64,000 nucleotides of DNA, taken from NCBI GenBank assembly GCA_024345305.1, contig BRON01000008.1:1116001-1180000 (forward strand), in the 5' to 3' direction. This document shows, piece by piece, positions 22,156 through 34,505 of this stretch (position 1 is its first letter; each line of letters begins with the position of its first letter). The position numbers and the translations under genes were made by a program. The notes beneath the pieces were generated by a model that was not told the DNA's origin, searched no databases, and saw nothing but the letters and a program-made list of their open reading frames with translations. The stretch comes from Mrakia gelida (taxonomy: Eukaryota; Basidiomycota; Tremellomycetes; Cystofilobasidiales; Mrakiaceae).

Positions 22156-22555
22156 CACATCTCCGATTGTATGTCGTCTTGGTGTATGTGTTGATACTGT
22201 TGCAGAGAGGAAGAGAGGAAGATAGAGGAGAGCGAAGAGCCGAGGAATCCGAGGAGTCAAGCCCGACGGCGACGCGTCGAGGAACTCGATTTGGATTCGC
22301 TGAAACTTTCAGAATAGGCTCAATGGAAGCGAGATGAGCCAACAGCCCTCTCGACCTGAAAAAAAGACAACATCTATCCTGAGAAGCCAAGAGGAAGGGA
22401 GGGAGGGACGAGCTCCCCTCGAAATGAATCGTTCGAGCTGACCTCCTCGATCGCCTTCGCTTCCTTCTCGCTCTTGCAACCACCACCTCCCTCCCAAAAC
22501 CGCCTTCTCCTCGTCTGTACTTGCTGGAGAGAGCCTAGAAGAGGAACGCTTCGAG
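22156..22555. other. intergenic region upstream of DOA10
   Basis: This lies between two plus-strand genes. It contains the 3' UTR of the TAPT1 gene and a pyrimidine-rich leader before ATG 22556. Minus-strand frames are Arg-rich shadows. Nothing else was seen. Confidence 0.55.
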
Positions 22556-25500
22556 ATGAATCACCAAGAAGAGGAGGAAGGTGAGTACGAGCGAGCTCTC
22601 TCGCCATCGACTCATCCTCCGAGCTGACCTCCTTCGCTTCCCTCCCTTGCTCCCCTTTCTCTCGCCTTAGATGTATGTCGAGTCTGCCGTTCAGGTCCAG
22701 GTCAGTAAAACATCTTTATCTCCTCGCTATTTGCTCGTCGAGTAGAAGGTCGAAGATCTGCCGTTGGGAAGCGAGCTGTGGTGAGCTGACCTCTCCTTTC
22801 CTTCCCTCCCCCCTTCGCTGGCTCCTCCCTGCCTTCCCTCCTTCCTCCCAGAGCCTGGCCAACCTCTCTTTCACCCTTGTAAATGTTCGGGATCGATCCG
22901 ATTCGTTCATCAGGACTGTCTCTTGACTTGGTGAGCTCGATTCGACCTTCTCTGTGATGCTCCGAGCGAGCTGTCGAGCTGACCTCCCCCCTTCCTCCTC
23001 CTCCTCCCTCCCCAACAGGCTTCAATCGTCGAGACGCAAGTACTGCGAGCTATGCGGACACTCCTTCTCGTTCACCAGGGGTTTGTTCAGATCCTCTTCG
23101 ACGTCTCAAGAACCTACAGAAGCCTGACCATTTCTTTCTCGCCCTCAAAGTGTACGATCCTGCTATGCCAACCCAACTCCCTCCGCTCCTCTTCGCCTCT
23201 CGCCTCCTCCGACAAGCGTTCAAACTCCTCCTTCTCGTCCTGAGATCCTGCTTGGTCGGGATCACCTGGCTTGGGATCGTACCTTGGCTCACGATATGGG
23301 CCTTCAGGCTTTATTTCGTCATGGGGAACGGACTGTGAGTGCTCAGAAGAGGGAAGGAGGAGGAGGAGGAGGTCGAGCTCGCCGAGGTCAAGCTCGTCTG
23401 ACGAGACGCTTCCCCTTCTTCTTCCCTTCACTTCTACAGAGCCTGGACGATGTCGGGTCAAGGCGGCTCCCCTCAATCTCCCCTCTCATCCCTCAACTCC
23501 TCCTCCTCCCCTTCCAACACTACCGAGCTCATCGCCGAAGCTCTCGCCAACCTCACCGAGTCCCTCTCCAACCACTCGTCTTCCTCCAACTCGTCGACCT
23601 CCAAGTTCTTCGTCCCTACAACAACTCCCCAGAACCACCTCAGCTTCTTCTCCCACTCTCTCGTCATGACCATCGCCAAAGACACCTTCGAAGGCCAGAT
23701 ATTGACGGCTTCCATCGTCATCACCTTCCTGGCCGGATTCCTCCTTCGCGAATGGACTCTCCAAGCACCAGCGAGGGACGAGGAGGACGAGCCAGCACCA
23801 GCGCCAGGTCCAGCGGATCGACTAGCAGCGATGCAAGATCTCGAACAAGTCCCAGGAAGGATCCAGCTCGTTGCAGTCGACTTCGCCGTCGATGCTCAGC
23901 TTCCTCAGGCAGCCGTCGTTGCTGCTGGGAAGGATGGCGAGCAGGAGGAGGAGGAACAGGAGGAGACGACCGAGGAGGAGAACGATCAGGAGCCGACGGA
24001 TCGAGAGGCTCTCAGGAGAGCGAGGGAGAAGTACTTCGGAACGTCTCCAGGTCCAGCGTCGGCAGCGGAGGAGGAGGAGGCGCGACACGACCGGATCCTC
24101 GAGCGAGTCCCCAACAGCCTCTCGCCTCAGGCTCTCAAACATCGTCGACTTCGGAAACGGCATCGAGCTACCTCCTCCAACTCATCGTCGACGGACTCGT
24201 CTCCCGTCACCAAGTTCGATCCTCTACCTCCCAAACTAATCGGGAACGGCGAACCCTTCGCCTCCTCCCCTACCTCCCACGCTCGAAAAGGCCGCTCTCG
24301 CCGTCAGGCTTCACCTTCTCCACCCTCGGAGCACGAATCGCTCCCGGATCTCGAGCGCTCCAGAGCTCCAAGCTACTACACGGAGGCGTTGTTCCCGACG
24401 AACGATCGGGACGACACCGAGGATCCTTCCTCCTCCGCCAATCGACCTTACGTCGTTCCTCCCACCTCTCCCTTCACCTTCCGATCCACTCCACCTCCAC
24501 CACCTTCCATACCACTACCCACTATATCTCCTCAAAACGTCCTCGACGAGGAATCCCATCCCTTCTCGTTCTCAGACGAAGCTGGTCCCAGCGTCTCGTC
24601 GCGTCCCTTCACCTTCCCATCTCCGCCGCCTCTCCCTCCGGCTCACGCCTCCTCATCGACGAACCTCGCGCAAACCAACCCAAATCCTAATCCAAATCCA
24701 AATCCACAACCGCCACTTGGTCTCCGGCTCTTCCCCCAGGTACGAGAACAGCTAAACGAAGAGGAACAGGCTCAGTTCCGTCGTCGACTCGAGCTTCTCC
24801 GACCGGATCAGGTTCGACGCGCTCCTCTGGACGTTCCTCAAGATGTTGGAGAGGACGAGGACGACGACGACGATGAAGGAGAGGGGAACGCAGGAGAGGA
24901 GGAAGAAGATGATCCTTTCGATCTTCCTCCTCCGCTGGTGGCGCCTCGAGGGAGGAGGGCTGAAGTGGATGCAGCGGAGAGGGCGAGACTCGAGGCAGAG
25001 GACGACGAGGAAGACGCTGGCCTGAGAGACGATGAGCTGGAAGCTGCTCAGAACGATCGGATGATGGAGGAGGACCTGGAGGGGATTTTGGAAGGTTCGT
25101 CGTCTTCGTTGGAAGCGCGTCGCAGTTTCGACGAGTCGCGTCGACTGACTCGTATTTCGGTTTCTTCAGCCATCGGTCTTCGAGGTCCCATCTTGCAACT
25201 TCTACAGAACTCGGCTCTGATGACGCTCATCTTGTCGATATGTGTTGCCTGCACCATCTTCGTTCCTTTCACCCTCGGAAAGGTTAGTTTCGATTTCCCT
25301 CGAATCGCTCTCGTCTCTGTTCTTAGGCTGACGTCCTCTCCGTCTGTCTACACACTCCTTCAGACCCTTCTCCTGGTATGTCTCGAGCTATCCTCCCGTC
25401 TTCGCGTCGAAAGATCGTATCGCTGACCGCCTGTCGCCCTCCCTTCGCAGGTCAACCTCCTCGACGTCGCCTACGCTTTCCGACTCCCCGTCCTCGCTGT

Positions 25501-28500
25501 TCGATACGTCACCGACCCCATCCTCAAGATCGGCCACACCCTCGGATCAAAATACCTCCTCCCACCTCTCGACGCTGCCCTCCTTCCTCTCATCGAGTTC
25601 GTTCAAGGTCTCCTCCCACCCAAATCCATGCCCTCCGTCGACACCCTCCCAGAAGCCTCCTCCCTCTCGTCCTTCATCACCAGCGCTCAAGGACAGTTCC
25701 TCGTCGGCTTCGCCTTCGTCGAGGAAGGACTCGGACGCGTCCTCGGATCAGGATCGAAGGATGTCGCGTCCTCTCCGTCGTCGCAGATCTGGACTTCGAT
25801 CATCACGAAGGCTCCCATCGTCAAGACCCTCGCGTCGGAGGCTGCTTCGTTCGGAGAAGATCTGGGAGACCTCTTCGCTTTACTCGGAACGGCTTCGAGG
25901 GATGCCTTCGACTACGCGAGTCTGGTCGTCGACGGAAAGGTCGACTCGGTTGGATTCGCGTCGCTCGCTCAGGGAGACACTCCCTCGGATCGGTTCTTCG
26001 CCACCTGGGTCGGCTACTCGACGGTCATGGTCGTTCTTCTCCTCTGGTTCGGAACGTCGTCGGATACGAAGGGCTGGTCGAAGACGGTCAAGGACGTTTT
26101 CAAGCAAAACGCAATCGTGATCAAGGTCCGTTCTTTCCCTCTTGCTTCCTCGCCTCGAAGTCGCGCCTGACGCGTCCTCTCTCTCACTCCCTCTAGCTCG
26201 CCTTCTTCATGGGCATCGAACTCGTCGTCTTCCCTCTCGGCTGTGGAATCCTTCTCGACCTCTGCCTTCTTCCCCTTTTCCAGGAGAAGACTGGATTGGC
26301 ACGAGCGGCTTTCCAAGCTCGAGCGCCGTTCATCTCGATGTTCCTTCACTGGGTCGGCGGGACGCTGTGAGTTTCTTTTTGTCGTCTCTTTCTTCCTCCC
26401 TGACGGATACTAATCTCACCTTCTACATCGCTGCAGGTTCATGTTCGGATTCGCCTCGATGCTCTCCCACGGGAGGAAACAGCTCAGGAGGGGAACTTTC
26501 TTCTTCGTTCGGTTCGTACCCTCGTTTTCTTCGCCTTCGAGACCATCTCTCTTCGCTGACTCGCACTCACCGCAACTTCCACATCCTACAGAGATCCTCA
26601 AGACCCAACTTTCCAACCCGTCCGAGAGATCATCGAGCGAGGAACCTTTACTCAGCTTCACAAGCTCGGAGCGAGCGCGTTGATGTACTTCTCCGTAATC
26701 TTCGTCTCCGTCGGTCTCACCTTGAACGCCATTCGTTGGATCCTCCCAGGAGTGCTACCTCTCCTCTGGAAACCGAGGTGAGTTCGAGTCTCTCCCTCTC
26801 GTCGGCTCGATCTCGGTCCTAACTCGCTCTCTCGTCGCGTCGTTCCCAGCCAACCCATCTCTCAAATCCCCATCGACCTCCTCATCCTTCACTTCGTCGC
26901 CCCTCCCGCCATCAAGATCCTTCGCCCTCATCGACGGTTCAGGAAGGTCCTCGAGAAATGGTGGAGCGTCTCGGTCGACCAACTTCGACTCGGAAGCTAC
27001 TTCTTTGGCCCTCCCGTCACCGAGGCAGACTTCACGACGGAAGCTGAAGCGGACACTCCTGTTCGTCTCGCTCTGGACAAGTTTGTTGCCTTCCTTGGTC
27101 GGTTCACGGCGAAGGATACGATGAGAGGGACGGGAGGACTTGTGAGGGTGCCGAACTCAGATACGCTCGCGTTGACTGCCAACCGGTTTGTTCTTTCTGC
27201 TCCTCGTCTCGTGTCGAACTTCGTTTCGAGCTTCGCTGACCCTTTTCGCTCAACTTCCAGTCGTGTCTTCGTTCTTGTGGATCGTCAACACTCGCCCATC
27301 GACGCGACGGAACTCGAACTGCTCGCCGCTCAGAACAAGAAGACTATTGGAGACGGTCGAAACCCACTGGAAGACTTCTGCGTCGTTTACCTGCCTCCGT
27401 ATATCAGGAACCGAGTGAGCACCTTCTCCTCGAGCATCGATGACTCTCTCCGTCGTCTGATCTCGTCCTTCGCTTCCATCAGGTCCTCGTTCTGCTCTTC
27501 TCGCTCTGGGTGTCCCTCGTCGTTCTCGTCGGGGCTTCCCTCTCCGTTCCTCTCGCCATCGGACGGTTCTTCTTTTCAGCCATCCTGGAGAAGGAAGTCC
27601 ACGACGGATATTCGTTCGCCGTGAGTTTTGATCGCGGACTCAAACGCGTCGAGATGAAGAAGAGCTGACTTTCCCTCTTCGCTTCCTCAGGCCGGCGCGA
27701 CCATCGCTCTCTGCAACTTCCTCGCTTCTCGATCCCTTCTCCGCAAGATCAGGAGATGGGGACAGGCCGAGCGGGTTCGAAAGACCAGCCTTCTCGGTCG
27801 AATCAAGAGGAACGTCAAGTGGGGAGCCAACATCGCCTACCTCGCGACCGCGTTCGGACTTGTCCTTCCTCTCGCTCTCTCCCTCGTCTTCGAACTCTAC
27901 CTCATCTCGCCGATGAAGAGCGGGCTCGACTTCTCGGAACCTCCGGTGCTGTTCGTCTGGGAGCTCTGGTCGCTGGGTCTTCGTGAGTCTTCACCCCGTC
28001 GTTTCTCGTCGCATCTCGAATCACATCGCTCATTCATACCCTTTCTTCCTTTCTCAGTCTGGATGCACATCCTCTGGTCGACACGCCGATTCCTCCCTCC
28101 CAGTCGCTTCAATCGAGCCCTCGATCGAGTCCGTCCATCCTACGTTCCCCTCTCCCTTCGTCGCGAGGCTCCGCTGACTCTCGTTCGTTTTCTTTCCAGG
28201 TCCTCCTACAGGTTGCTCAACTCGAAGTAAAGTCCCTCACGGACAACGTCCTCGGCCCTCTCCTCGGACTCTGCGCCCTGCTCGTCGTCTTCCCCTTCGT
28301 CACCGTCATGACTCTCCATCCTCTCTTCGGACGACCCGAACGAAAACCAGTCGATGGTGAGTTCGTCGGTTCTTTGCTCGATTGCTTTGCCTCGAAACTG
28401 ACTCTACCCTCGTTCCTTCTCGTCTTCAGTGCGACTCGTGTACCCCGTCCTTGCCGCCGGTGCCATCAGCGCACTGGTCCTTAACTTCCTCATCAGAAAA

Positions 28501-28719
28501 CTCGCTGCTTGGCGAGTCAAGGTGAGCAGCTCTTTTTCTGCCTCGTCTCCTCGCCGTCGTCGAGTCGCAACCACTGATCTCCTCTCTCTTCTGTTCCAGC
28601 TTCGAGAGAGCGAGTTCCTCGTCGAGCTTCGTCTTCGCAACCTCGACTCTAAGGGCCCTTCGACGGTTCAAGCAGCTCCTGGCGAGAAGAAAGGGTTCAC
28701 GCCGGATCATCTCGCTTAA
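22556..28719 (+). CDS. SSM4: ERAD E3 ubiquitin ligase Doa10/Ssm4 (MARCH6 family)
   Basis: Doa10 is a polytopic ER/inner-nuclear-membrane RING-CH ligase that marks misfolded and short-lived proteins for proteasomal degradation. After MNHQEEEED comes a complete RINGv domain: [38 protein letters not shown], assembled from about four short exons. The first membrane pair follows ([20 protein letters not shown]). A large acidic and Ser/Pro-rich cytosolic loop (about 23.8-25.1 kb) comes next, then many membrane segments. The conserved TD-type region reads [20 protein letters not shown]. The C-terminus ends [10 protein letters not shown] at TAA 28717-28719. All exon joins examined keep the frame. It is the longest gene in the window. 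Confidence 0.95.
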
Positions 28720-29006
28720 CCTTCCCTCTTCCTCCTTCTTTCCTCTCGTCTCTCTTTCTGCCCTTCTCGCACACGTACACCCTTCGTCTTTGTTTCCACT
28801 TCTTGCTTAGTCCTCGTCTCCCATCTCCTCGCATCGCCGTCCAATCGTTACCCTTCTTCGTTTCTTCTCTCCCTCTCACTATGACCCTCGACTTGACTTC
28901 CACAACTCGTTTATTGATGACCCACCCGCCTCTTTTCTTGCTTATCCTTCTCTCGTGCGAAGCGGAGGAGAGTCTCGAATGAAGAGATCGAAAGCAACGA
29001 GATGAA

Positions 29007-31802
29007 TCAAAAGATCGACTCGACGGTATGAAACTGAACGACCGACGTCGCAGACTCAGTTTGAGGTCCCCAACCTCGGTTTCCTGAGGCGGTGATGAGG
29101 AACCTGGAGAGGGGGTCGATGACTGAGCACAAATAAAGGGAGAGACGCGTGAGAAATGGTTTCGCGAAGCGAGCGGAGGGAAAGAAAGCGGTCAGACGCG
29201 AACTGGCCGACTCACTCATCGACGACACCCTTCCTCCTGAATGACCAGCTACGACCTTCCAAGGTGGGATCCCATGCCCCTGCCGACGTGGTGTTGGGTC
29301 GGACTCGTCGAACGAGGTGGACCATAAGCGGATTGCGTCGGATGAGGCGCTGAGAGGGGAAGCGACGAACGACTCAAGAGGTCAGCTTCTCGACGAGAGG
29401 GAAGAAAGAGAAACGTAGTTGAGCGACTAACCAAGCGATATGTTTCCCATCAGGGAAAGCTACGATACTGCTAACCGGTCCCGACTCCGAAGGGTTCCTG
29501 AGCGTCTTGAACAGGTTCGGCGAGGACGAAGAGGTGGAAGTTCGACGAACGTCCCAGACCTCGACGGTTCCGTTTCGACGACCTGCGTAAACTTGTGTTC
29601 CGTTGGAGGAGAAGCAGGCCTACGAAATCGAAAAGAGGAGGTGGGGTCGGAATCAGGGACTGAAAGAGAAAGAAAGGCGAGAGACGAGAGCGAGAATGAG
29701 GGACGAAACGACTCACCGACATGCACCAAGGCGACGCGTTCGAGGTTAACGACCCCACTCCCTTGCTCCCACTGGCCTGGGGGACTCTCCGATCCCATAA
29801 GAGGAGACCTCCGTCGATGCTTGAAGTGAGGAGCACGTCCTGCGAGTAGGATTCATACGATGCTGGGGAGAGGGAGGGGTAGAAAGGACGGCGGGGAGAC
29901 GCGTCCGCTGTGGTCGAGGGAGGAGGAGGAGGAGGATTCGTGGAGTCGGCGGCGGCGGTGGTTGCTGAGTCAGTAGTAGGGAGATGTCCATTCGTCGTCG
30001 GTGCTGGTAGAGGGAACTCCGGATGAGGAGCAGGAGGGGAGTTGGTAGTTGGAGAAGGTTGAGTCGAATCAACGACGAGATCGTCCGGCTCCTCCTTCTC
30101 TCCTTCCGCATCGGCGGACGTGAGATCGTCGTCCTCTCCTTCAGCGTCCATTTCGGAAGGACGACGCGACGGGACTGGGGTGGGTTCGGGTTCGGGTTCG
30201 GCATCTCCGTTTGTGAGAGGGTGGTGACCGTTGGTGAGGGAAGGGATGGAGGTGAGATCGGAAGTCGCGTCTGGTGGATCGACCGAGGAGGCGCGAGTTC
30301 CGTTGTTGGTGGTGGGGAGGAGGAGGTCTCGGATGAAGATGTTGTAGTTCGAGGATGATGTCGAGGAGGAGGTGGTGCCGGAGGGAGGAGGTCGCAACGA
30401 TATCGAGGAGATCTGAGAGGGTTGAGTTGGGAAGGTTCGGATTTGTTTTCCCGTGTTGAGGTCCCATTCCTGCGGTTCGAAGAGGTGGGAACTGGTCAGT
30501 CGAGAGCCAACGAGTAGGACGAGACGAAGAGACGCGTCTTTACTCACCACCAGAGCTCCATCCCAACCACCGGAGTACAAAAGATCCTCGCTCTCTCCGA
30601 GCACCAACGACGAAACGGCGCTCTTGTGTCCTCCCGAAAGGACGTGATGAGTGGTTCCTACAGCGTGACGAATGGTGAAGAGGTTGATGGATCCATTCTG
30701 AACCGACGCACCACCAAATCAAGTCAGCCCAGCTCATCGAACTCGAGGAGACGAAGAACAAAGAGAGTCGCGCGCGCGACACGAAAACTCACCCCGATCC
30801 CAGACAATCCCCAAAGTCCATCCCTCTGACAAGCCAACGAGTAAACCGGTTCCTTCCTCGCTTCATCAGGACCCGGCATCCCTCCTCGTCCATCACTAGC
30901 CCACCACCCTCGACACACTCCTCCTCTTATCCCTTCCACACCCAAAACCGGCCTCCCATCCCTTCCCCCGTTCGCAGACGCGAAGGTATCCCAGTCCCGT
31001 ACATATCCGTCCTGCGACCCTGTAAGAACGTGCGAGAGGCAGAGAGAAGCTGCTAGAGCGTGAACGGGGGAGGCGATGGGAACGGAGATGAGTGGGTTGA
31101 GGTTGATGGTTCGAGGGATGGGTGCGTTCGGAGGAGGGTAGAAGAGTCGTTGGCGTTGGAGCGAGGGAGGGAGGGAAGGGGATTGGTGAGGTTGGAGGGG
31201 ATCTTTGTAGTCTGGTGAAATGAATTAAGGGGGAGGCGGGTTAGGCGAGGTAGCTGGGGAGAGGGAGAGGGAGAGGAGGAGAGAGAGAGAGAAAGGGAAA
31301 CGAACCCATCCGACCGTTGAGCCGACTTGATCGTCTCGTCGTTTCCGGATCCACCACAGAAACATCCACGTCCATCAGGTCGTCGTCGTCGTCGTCGTCG
31401 TCGTTCTGGAAACACCACGAACAAAAACACCAAGCACGAACGAATGAGCTCGCGTTCTTGAGCAAAACGAAGGGAAGGAAGGAAGTCGAGCTCACCTCTT
31501 CCTCCGACCCATCCTCATCCGACGCTGAGCTAACAAAACCCAACCCAAACCAACCATGCCACCCAGTCAGCTTCCTACACACCTCTATCATCCCTGCAAA
31601 CAAGTCTCGAAGCCGCTGAAGAGGGAGGTTGGGTGAGAAGAACGAACCTAGGGTCATCACTCGCCTCGTCGGAAGCTCCTTCCCCTTCCTCCTCCCCTTC
31701 AGCATCCACGTCGAGTTCGTTCTCATCCCCCATGAGCTGGTTGCCTTCCTCGTTGAAGAGGTACGACTCTTCAACGGGGGTGTCTTCTTCGTCGAAATCC
31801 AT
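29007..31802 (-). CDS. SPT8: SAGA complex subunit Spt8 (WD40)
   Basis: Spt8 is a WD40 subunit of the SAGA coactivator that contacts TBP. The protein starts at 31802 with an acidic N-terminus (MDFDEEDTPVEESYLF...), includes an eight-Asp tract, and then shows the Spt8-specific blocks: SVPIASPVHALAASL, GSQDGYVRDWDTFASANGG, PVYSLACQRDGLWGLSGIG, NGSINLFTIRHAVGTTHHVL, GGHKSAVSSL, DLLYSGGWDGAL and EWDLNTGKQIRTF. A roughly 150-residue acidic/Pro-rich insertion follows before SSIDGGLLLWDRR, GRRNGTVEVWDVRR, VVAGHSGGRVSSM and the ending PLSRFLITASGNRGW...VVQFHTVESIF (TGA 29007-29009). It is about 3 kb from another SAGA gene, SGF73. Confidence 0.93.
31379..31403. repeat. (GTC)n trinucleotide tract coding poly-Asp in SPT8
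   Basis: Eight consecutive GTC units on the plus strand read as GAC codons (eight Asp) on the minus strand in the N-terminal acidic region of Spt8. Length polymorphism between strains would be expected. Confidence 0.85.
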
Positions 31803-32317
31803 AGCGAGCGAGGGAAGGAAGCTGTTTGGTTGAGGAAGAGAGAGGGAGGGGGAAGGAAAAAGGTGAGCTCTGTCGATTCTCAGCGAAGGGACTCTGGTTG
31901 CTGCAGAGATGAGGATTACAGAGGTCTTTGGAGCGAGTAGATGTATACGACGAGTCCAGCTGGAGTTCTAGCTTCGAGGTTGGAAGAAAGGCTGGAGGAA
32001 GAGCTCGTCGTTTGAAGGTGAGCTCGACTCGTCTCGATCCGACGATTCGAACTTGGCGACCGAGTTCGTTCTTCATTTCCTTCCCTACGCTTTGCAGGAG
32101 AACTCGTTGATGAATAAGAAGGGAGGACGTAGGCAAAGACGACACGGACAAGGTGTAGGTAGTTTAACGAAAGGGAGAGCGGAACGAAAGAAGCCGATGG
32201 CCCATGAGAGCAATAAACAGGTAGGGTTGGGAGGGAGAGAAGAAGAGAGAGAACGTCCATAGTCCGTCGCAGTAAGTTTTCAAATTTGTCGTATACGTAG
32301 GTACCGAAGTTGGTCAA
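31803..32317. other. intergenic region between SPT8 and the SOD-like gene
   Basis: This holds the SPT8 upstream region and the 3' UTR of the SOD-like gene, both on the minus strand. A minus-strand frame runs through from the SOD-like gene (31916-32317) but lies beyond that gene's TAG and shows no family resemblance. Confidence 0.5.
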
Positions 32318-34236
32318 CTACCAGCTCCATCCCCAGGTTCCAAGCTGAGATCCCTTCTGTGTTTCGCGCAAAGGAAACGAACGGGAGGGAAGTCAGCGTC
32401 GCGTCGCTCCAGACGGACGACCACGAGAAGGAGAGAAGAGGGAACGAACGAAAGGAGGCGCCTCATCGCTAGGCTCGTTGGTGAGAAGCTTCATGCCCTT
32501 GGTGTTCTCGGCCGATCCAAGCTTGACGTTGAGAGCCTCGCTGATCCGAAGGAGAGGGAAGGGGAAAGGGTAGGGCAAGCTGTCGAGGTGAGCTCGACTG
32601 ATGTCGGCGTTGGTTCCGTTCGACCAGATGATGGCTGGAGTGGGTTGCACGGGAGCTTTGGTGGGGAGGGTGCTGTATGAAAGCGGGGGGGGAGGGGGAA
32701 GGTCAGCTTCGAGGGGAGGAAGAGAGAAAGGCAAACAAGACGAGACGAGGCCAGGAGCGAACGAGAAGAGGACGGACGAAGGAGGGTTGAAGCTCGATGG
32801 CTTTCCGGTAGGGTTCCAGTGTACGTCGGCAGTTCCATCGTAAGGGGAGATGATGTCTCCTCCTGCCAACCGAGTCTGAGGGAAGGGAGGAAGGGAAGGA
32901 GAGGGACATCGACGCGGTCAGCCTCGAGCGAGCTTCATGCCTCTCATGCCTCTCCGAGACTCTAAATACTACAGAAACGCACCTTGTTGAACCCATGAAC
33001 GATGATGGATCGACCAAGAAGGGAGAACTCCTCAGGGAAGAACCTAAACGAACGAGAGAACGCGACGCTCAGCCCTCTGGGTCTCGTCTCGAAGAAAACG
33101 ACGGTCGTTCAAACAACTCACCTCACGAAATCATCCGAGTAAGCGAAAGCAGGAATCTTCCCATCCGACGTTCCGTTCAGAGTGCCGTGCTTGCCTAGAG
33201 AGAGAAAACGGGAGGAGAAGAAGAAGAGGCGAAGCGTGATCGAAAAAGTCAGATCGGCGCGTTCACGTCGACTCGAAACGTGAAGAGCCCCGAGCTCGGA
33301 GACGAACGTACCTGAAAGATCTCCGTTCTGGCAGTACTGAGGGTAGGCAGGGTTGCAGATGTATCCCTCGGTGAGGTTCAAAGTGTCGAGGTGAGCGAGA
33401 GCTGTTGCGAAACTACCATTGACGAGAGGGTTGGTGTGAATGTGGTAGGCGAAGGCGTTGACGGCGGCTGTTGAGAACGAGATGAGCGAAGGGCGAGGCG
33501 AAGAGAAGGTTAAAGGAGAAGGGGAAGAAGATGATGGTCAGTTCGTCGGTCACGCGAAAAGAGGACGGAAGGCAAAGAGAGCGAGAGGGTCTGACGTTGA
33601 GTACCATTATTCGTGAAGTTGGAGTGCAATCCAGACAGGACTTTTACCTTCACGAACGCTAGCGAGACAAACAGCAACCCACAAGAAAAAGTCAGCGACG
33701 AAGATTTTTTGAACCCAATGAGCGAACTGAGTGGAGCCGAGCGAGGAACGAGATCGAGAAACCCAACCCTTTCGCAAGCCTCCTCTCTTCCCGCATTCGT
33801 TCCTTCCTCTTTCGCTCCCCTGCACCGAAAAAAAGACGTAAAAAACTCACTCGGCGTGCCATCAAGGTAGCCCTCGAATTCAAAACTACAGGGACCCAAT
33901 GGAAAGCAGGAAGGAGGATCGATAGCTCGCTCTCGAACCGGCGCAAGACGGGAGAGCCGACCTCATCCTCCTCTCCTTCGACGAATCACCTGCAGGCAGC
34001 TAGAGGGATGAGGCCTTTGTTTCAAGAACTCACCGAACATGAATGTCGAGCTTGCTAGCGGCCGTGGACTTGACGTCCGCTCGAGCCCATACCGTGGGGG
34101 AAGTGTCGTCCTCCCAGCGAGGTTGGAGGAGGGTTCGAGGATTGGGAGCCGAGGGAGAGTCGAAGGAGGCGGGTGAGGGGAGAGCGAGAGTGAGGAGGGG
34201 GAGGGCGAGGAGGGAGGTGAGGAAGGAGGAGAGCAT
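32318..34236 (-). CDS. secreted/cell-surface Cu-SOD-like protein
   Basis: The start at 34236 gives a clear signal peptide (MLSSFLTSLLALPLLTLALP). The core matches fungal cell-surface superoxide dismutase-like proteins, which convert superoxide outside the cell: FEFEGYLDGTPSE, FAYHIHTNPLVNG, LAHLDTLN, GYICNPAYPQYCQNGDLSG, KHGTLNG, YSDDF, LLGRSIIVHGFNKTRLAGGD. The copper-ligand histidines (HIH, AHLD, VHG) and the TR of the active-site arginine are present; an obvious zinc site is not, as in Cu-only SODs. The cysteines that normally form the structural disulfide (before ATGxHLD and in TRLAC) are both absent. A further domain of about 60 residues (IIWSNGTNADISRAHLDSLP) follows, ending GSQLGTWGWSW at TAG 32318-32320. 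No GPI signal is obvious. Intron-rich. Confidence 0.82.
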
Positions 34237-34505
34237 CGGAGAGAAGAGTTCGAGGTTGGGAGGGGAGGAAGGAAGGAAGGAAGGGAGGAGGAGAGAGGGA
34301 GAGGGTGTGGGGTGGTTGAAAGAAAGGAAGCGATGGAGCGGGCGAAACGGCCTCGTCCTCTCCCTCTCCTTGTGGCTGTTCGAGGAGATTCGACCCGTTC
34401 AGGTCGGATCCAAATCGGGAGAAATTCTTCCTAGCCGCCTTCCCCGAGTGCTATACACCCTCCGAACATATCTCCCCTCCCAAAATACAGCACCAACAGC
34501 CTCCC

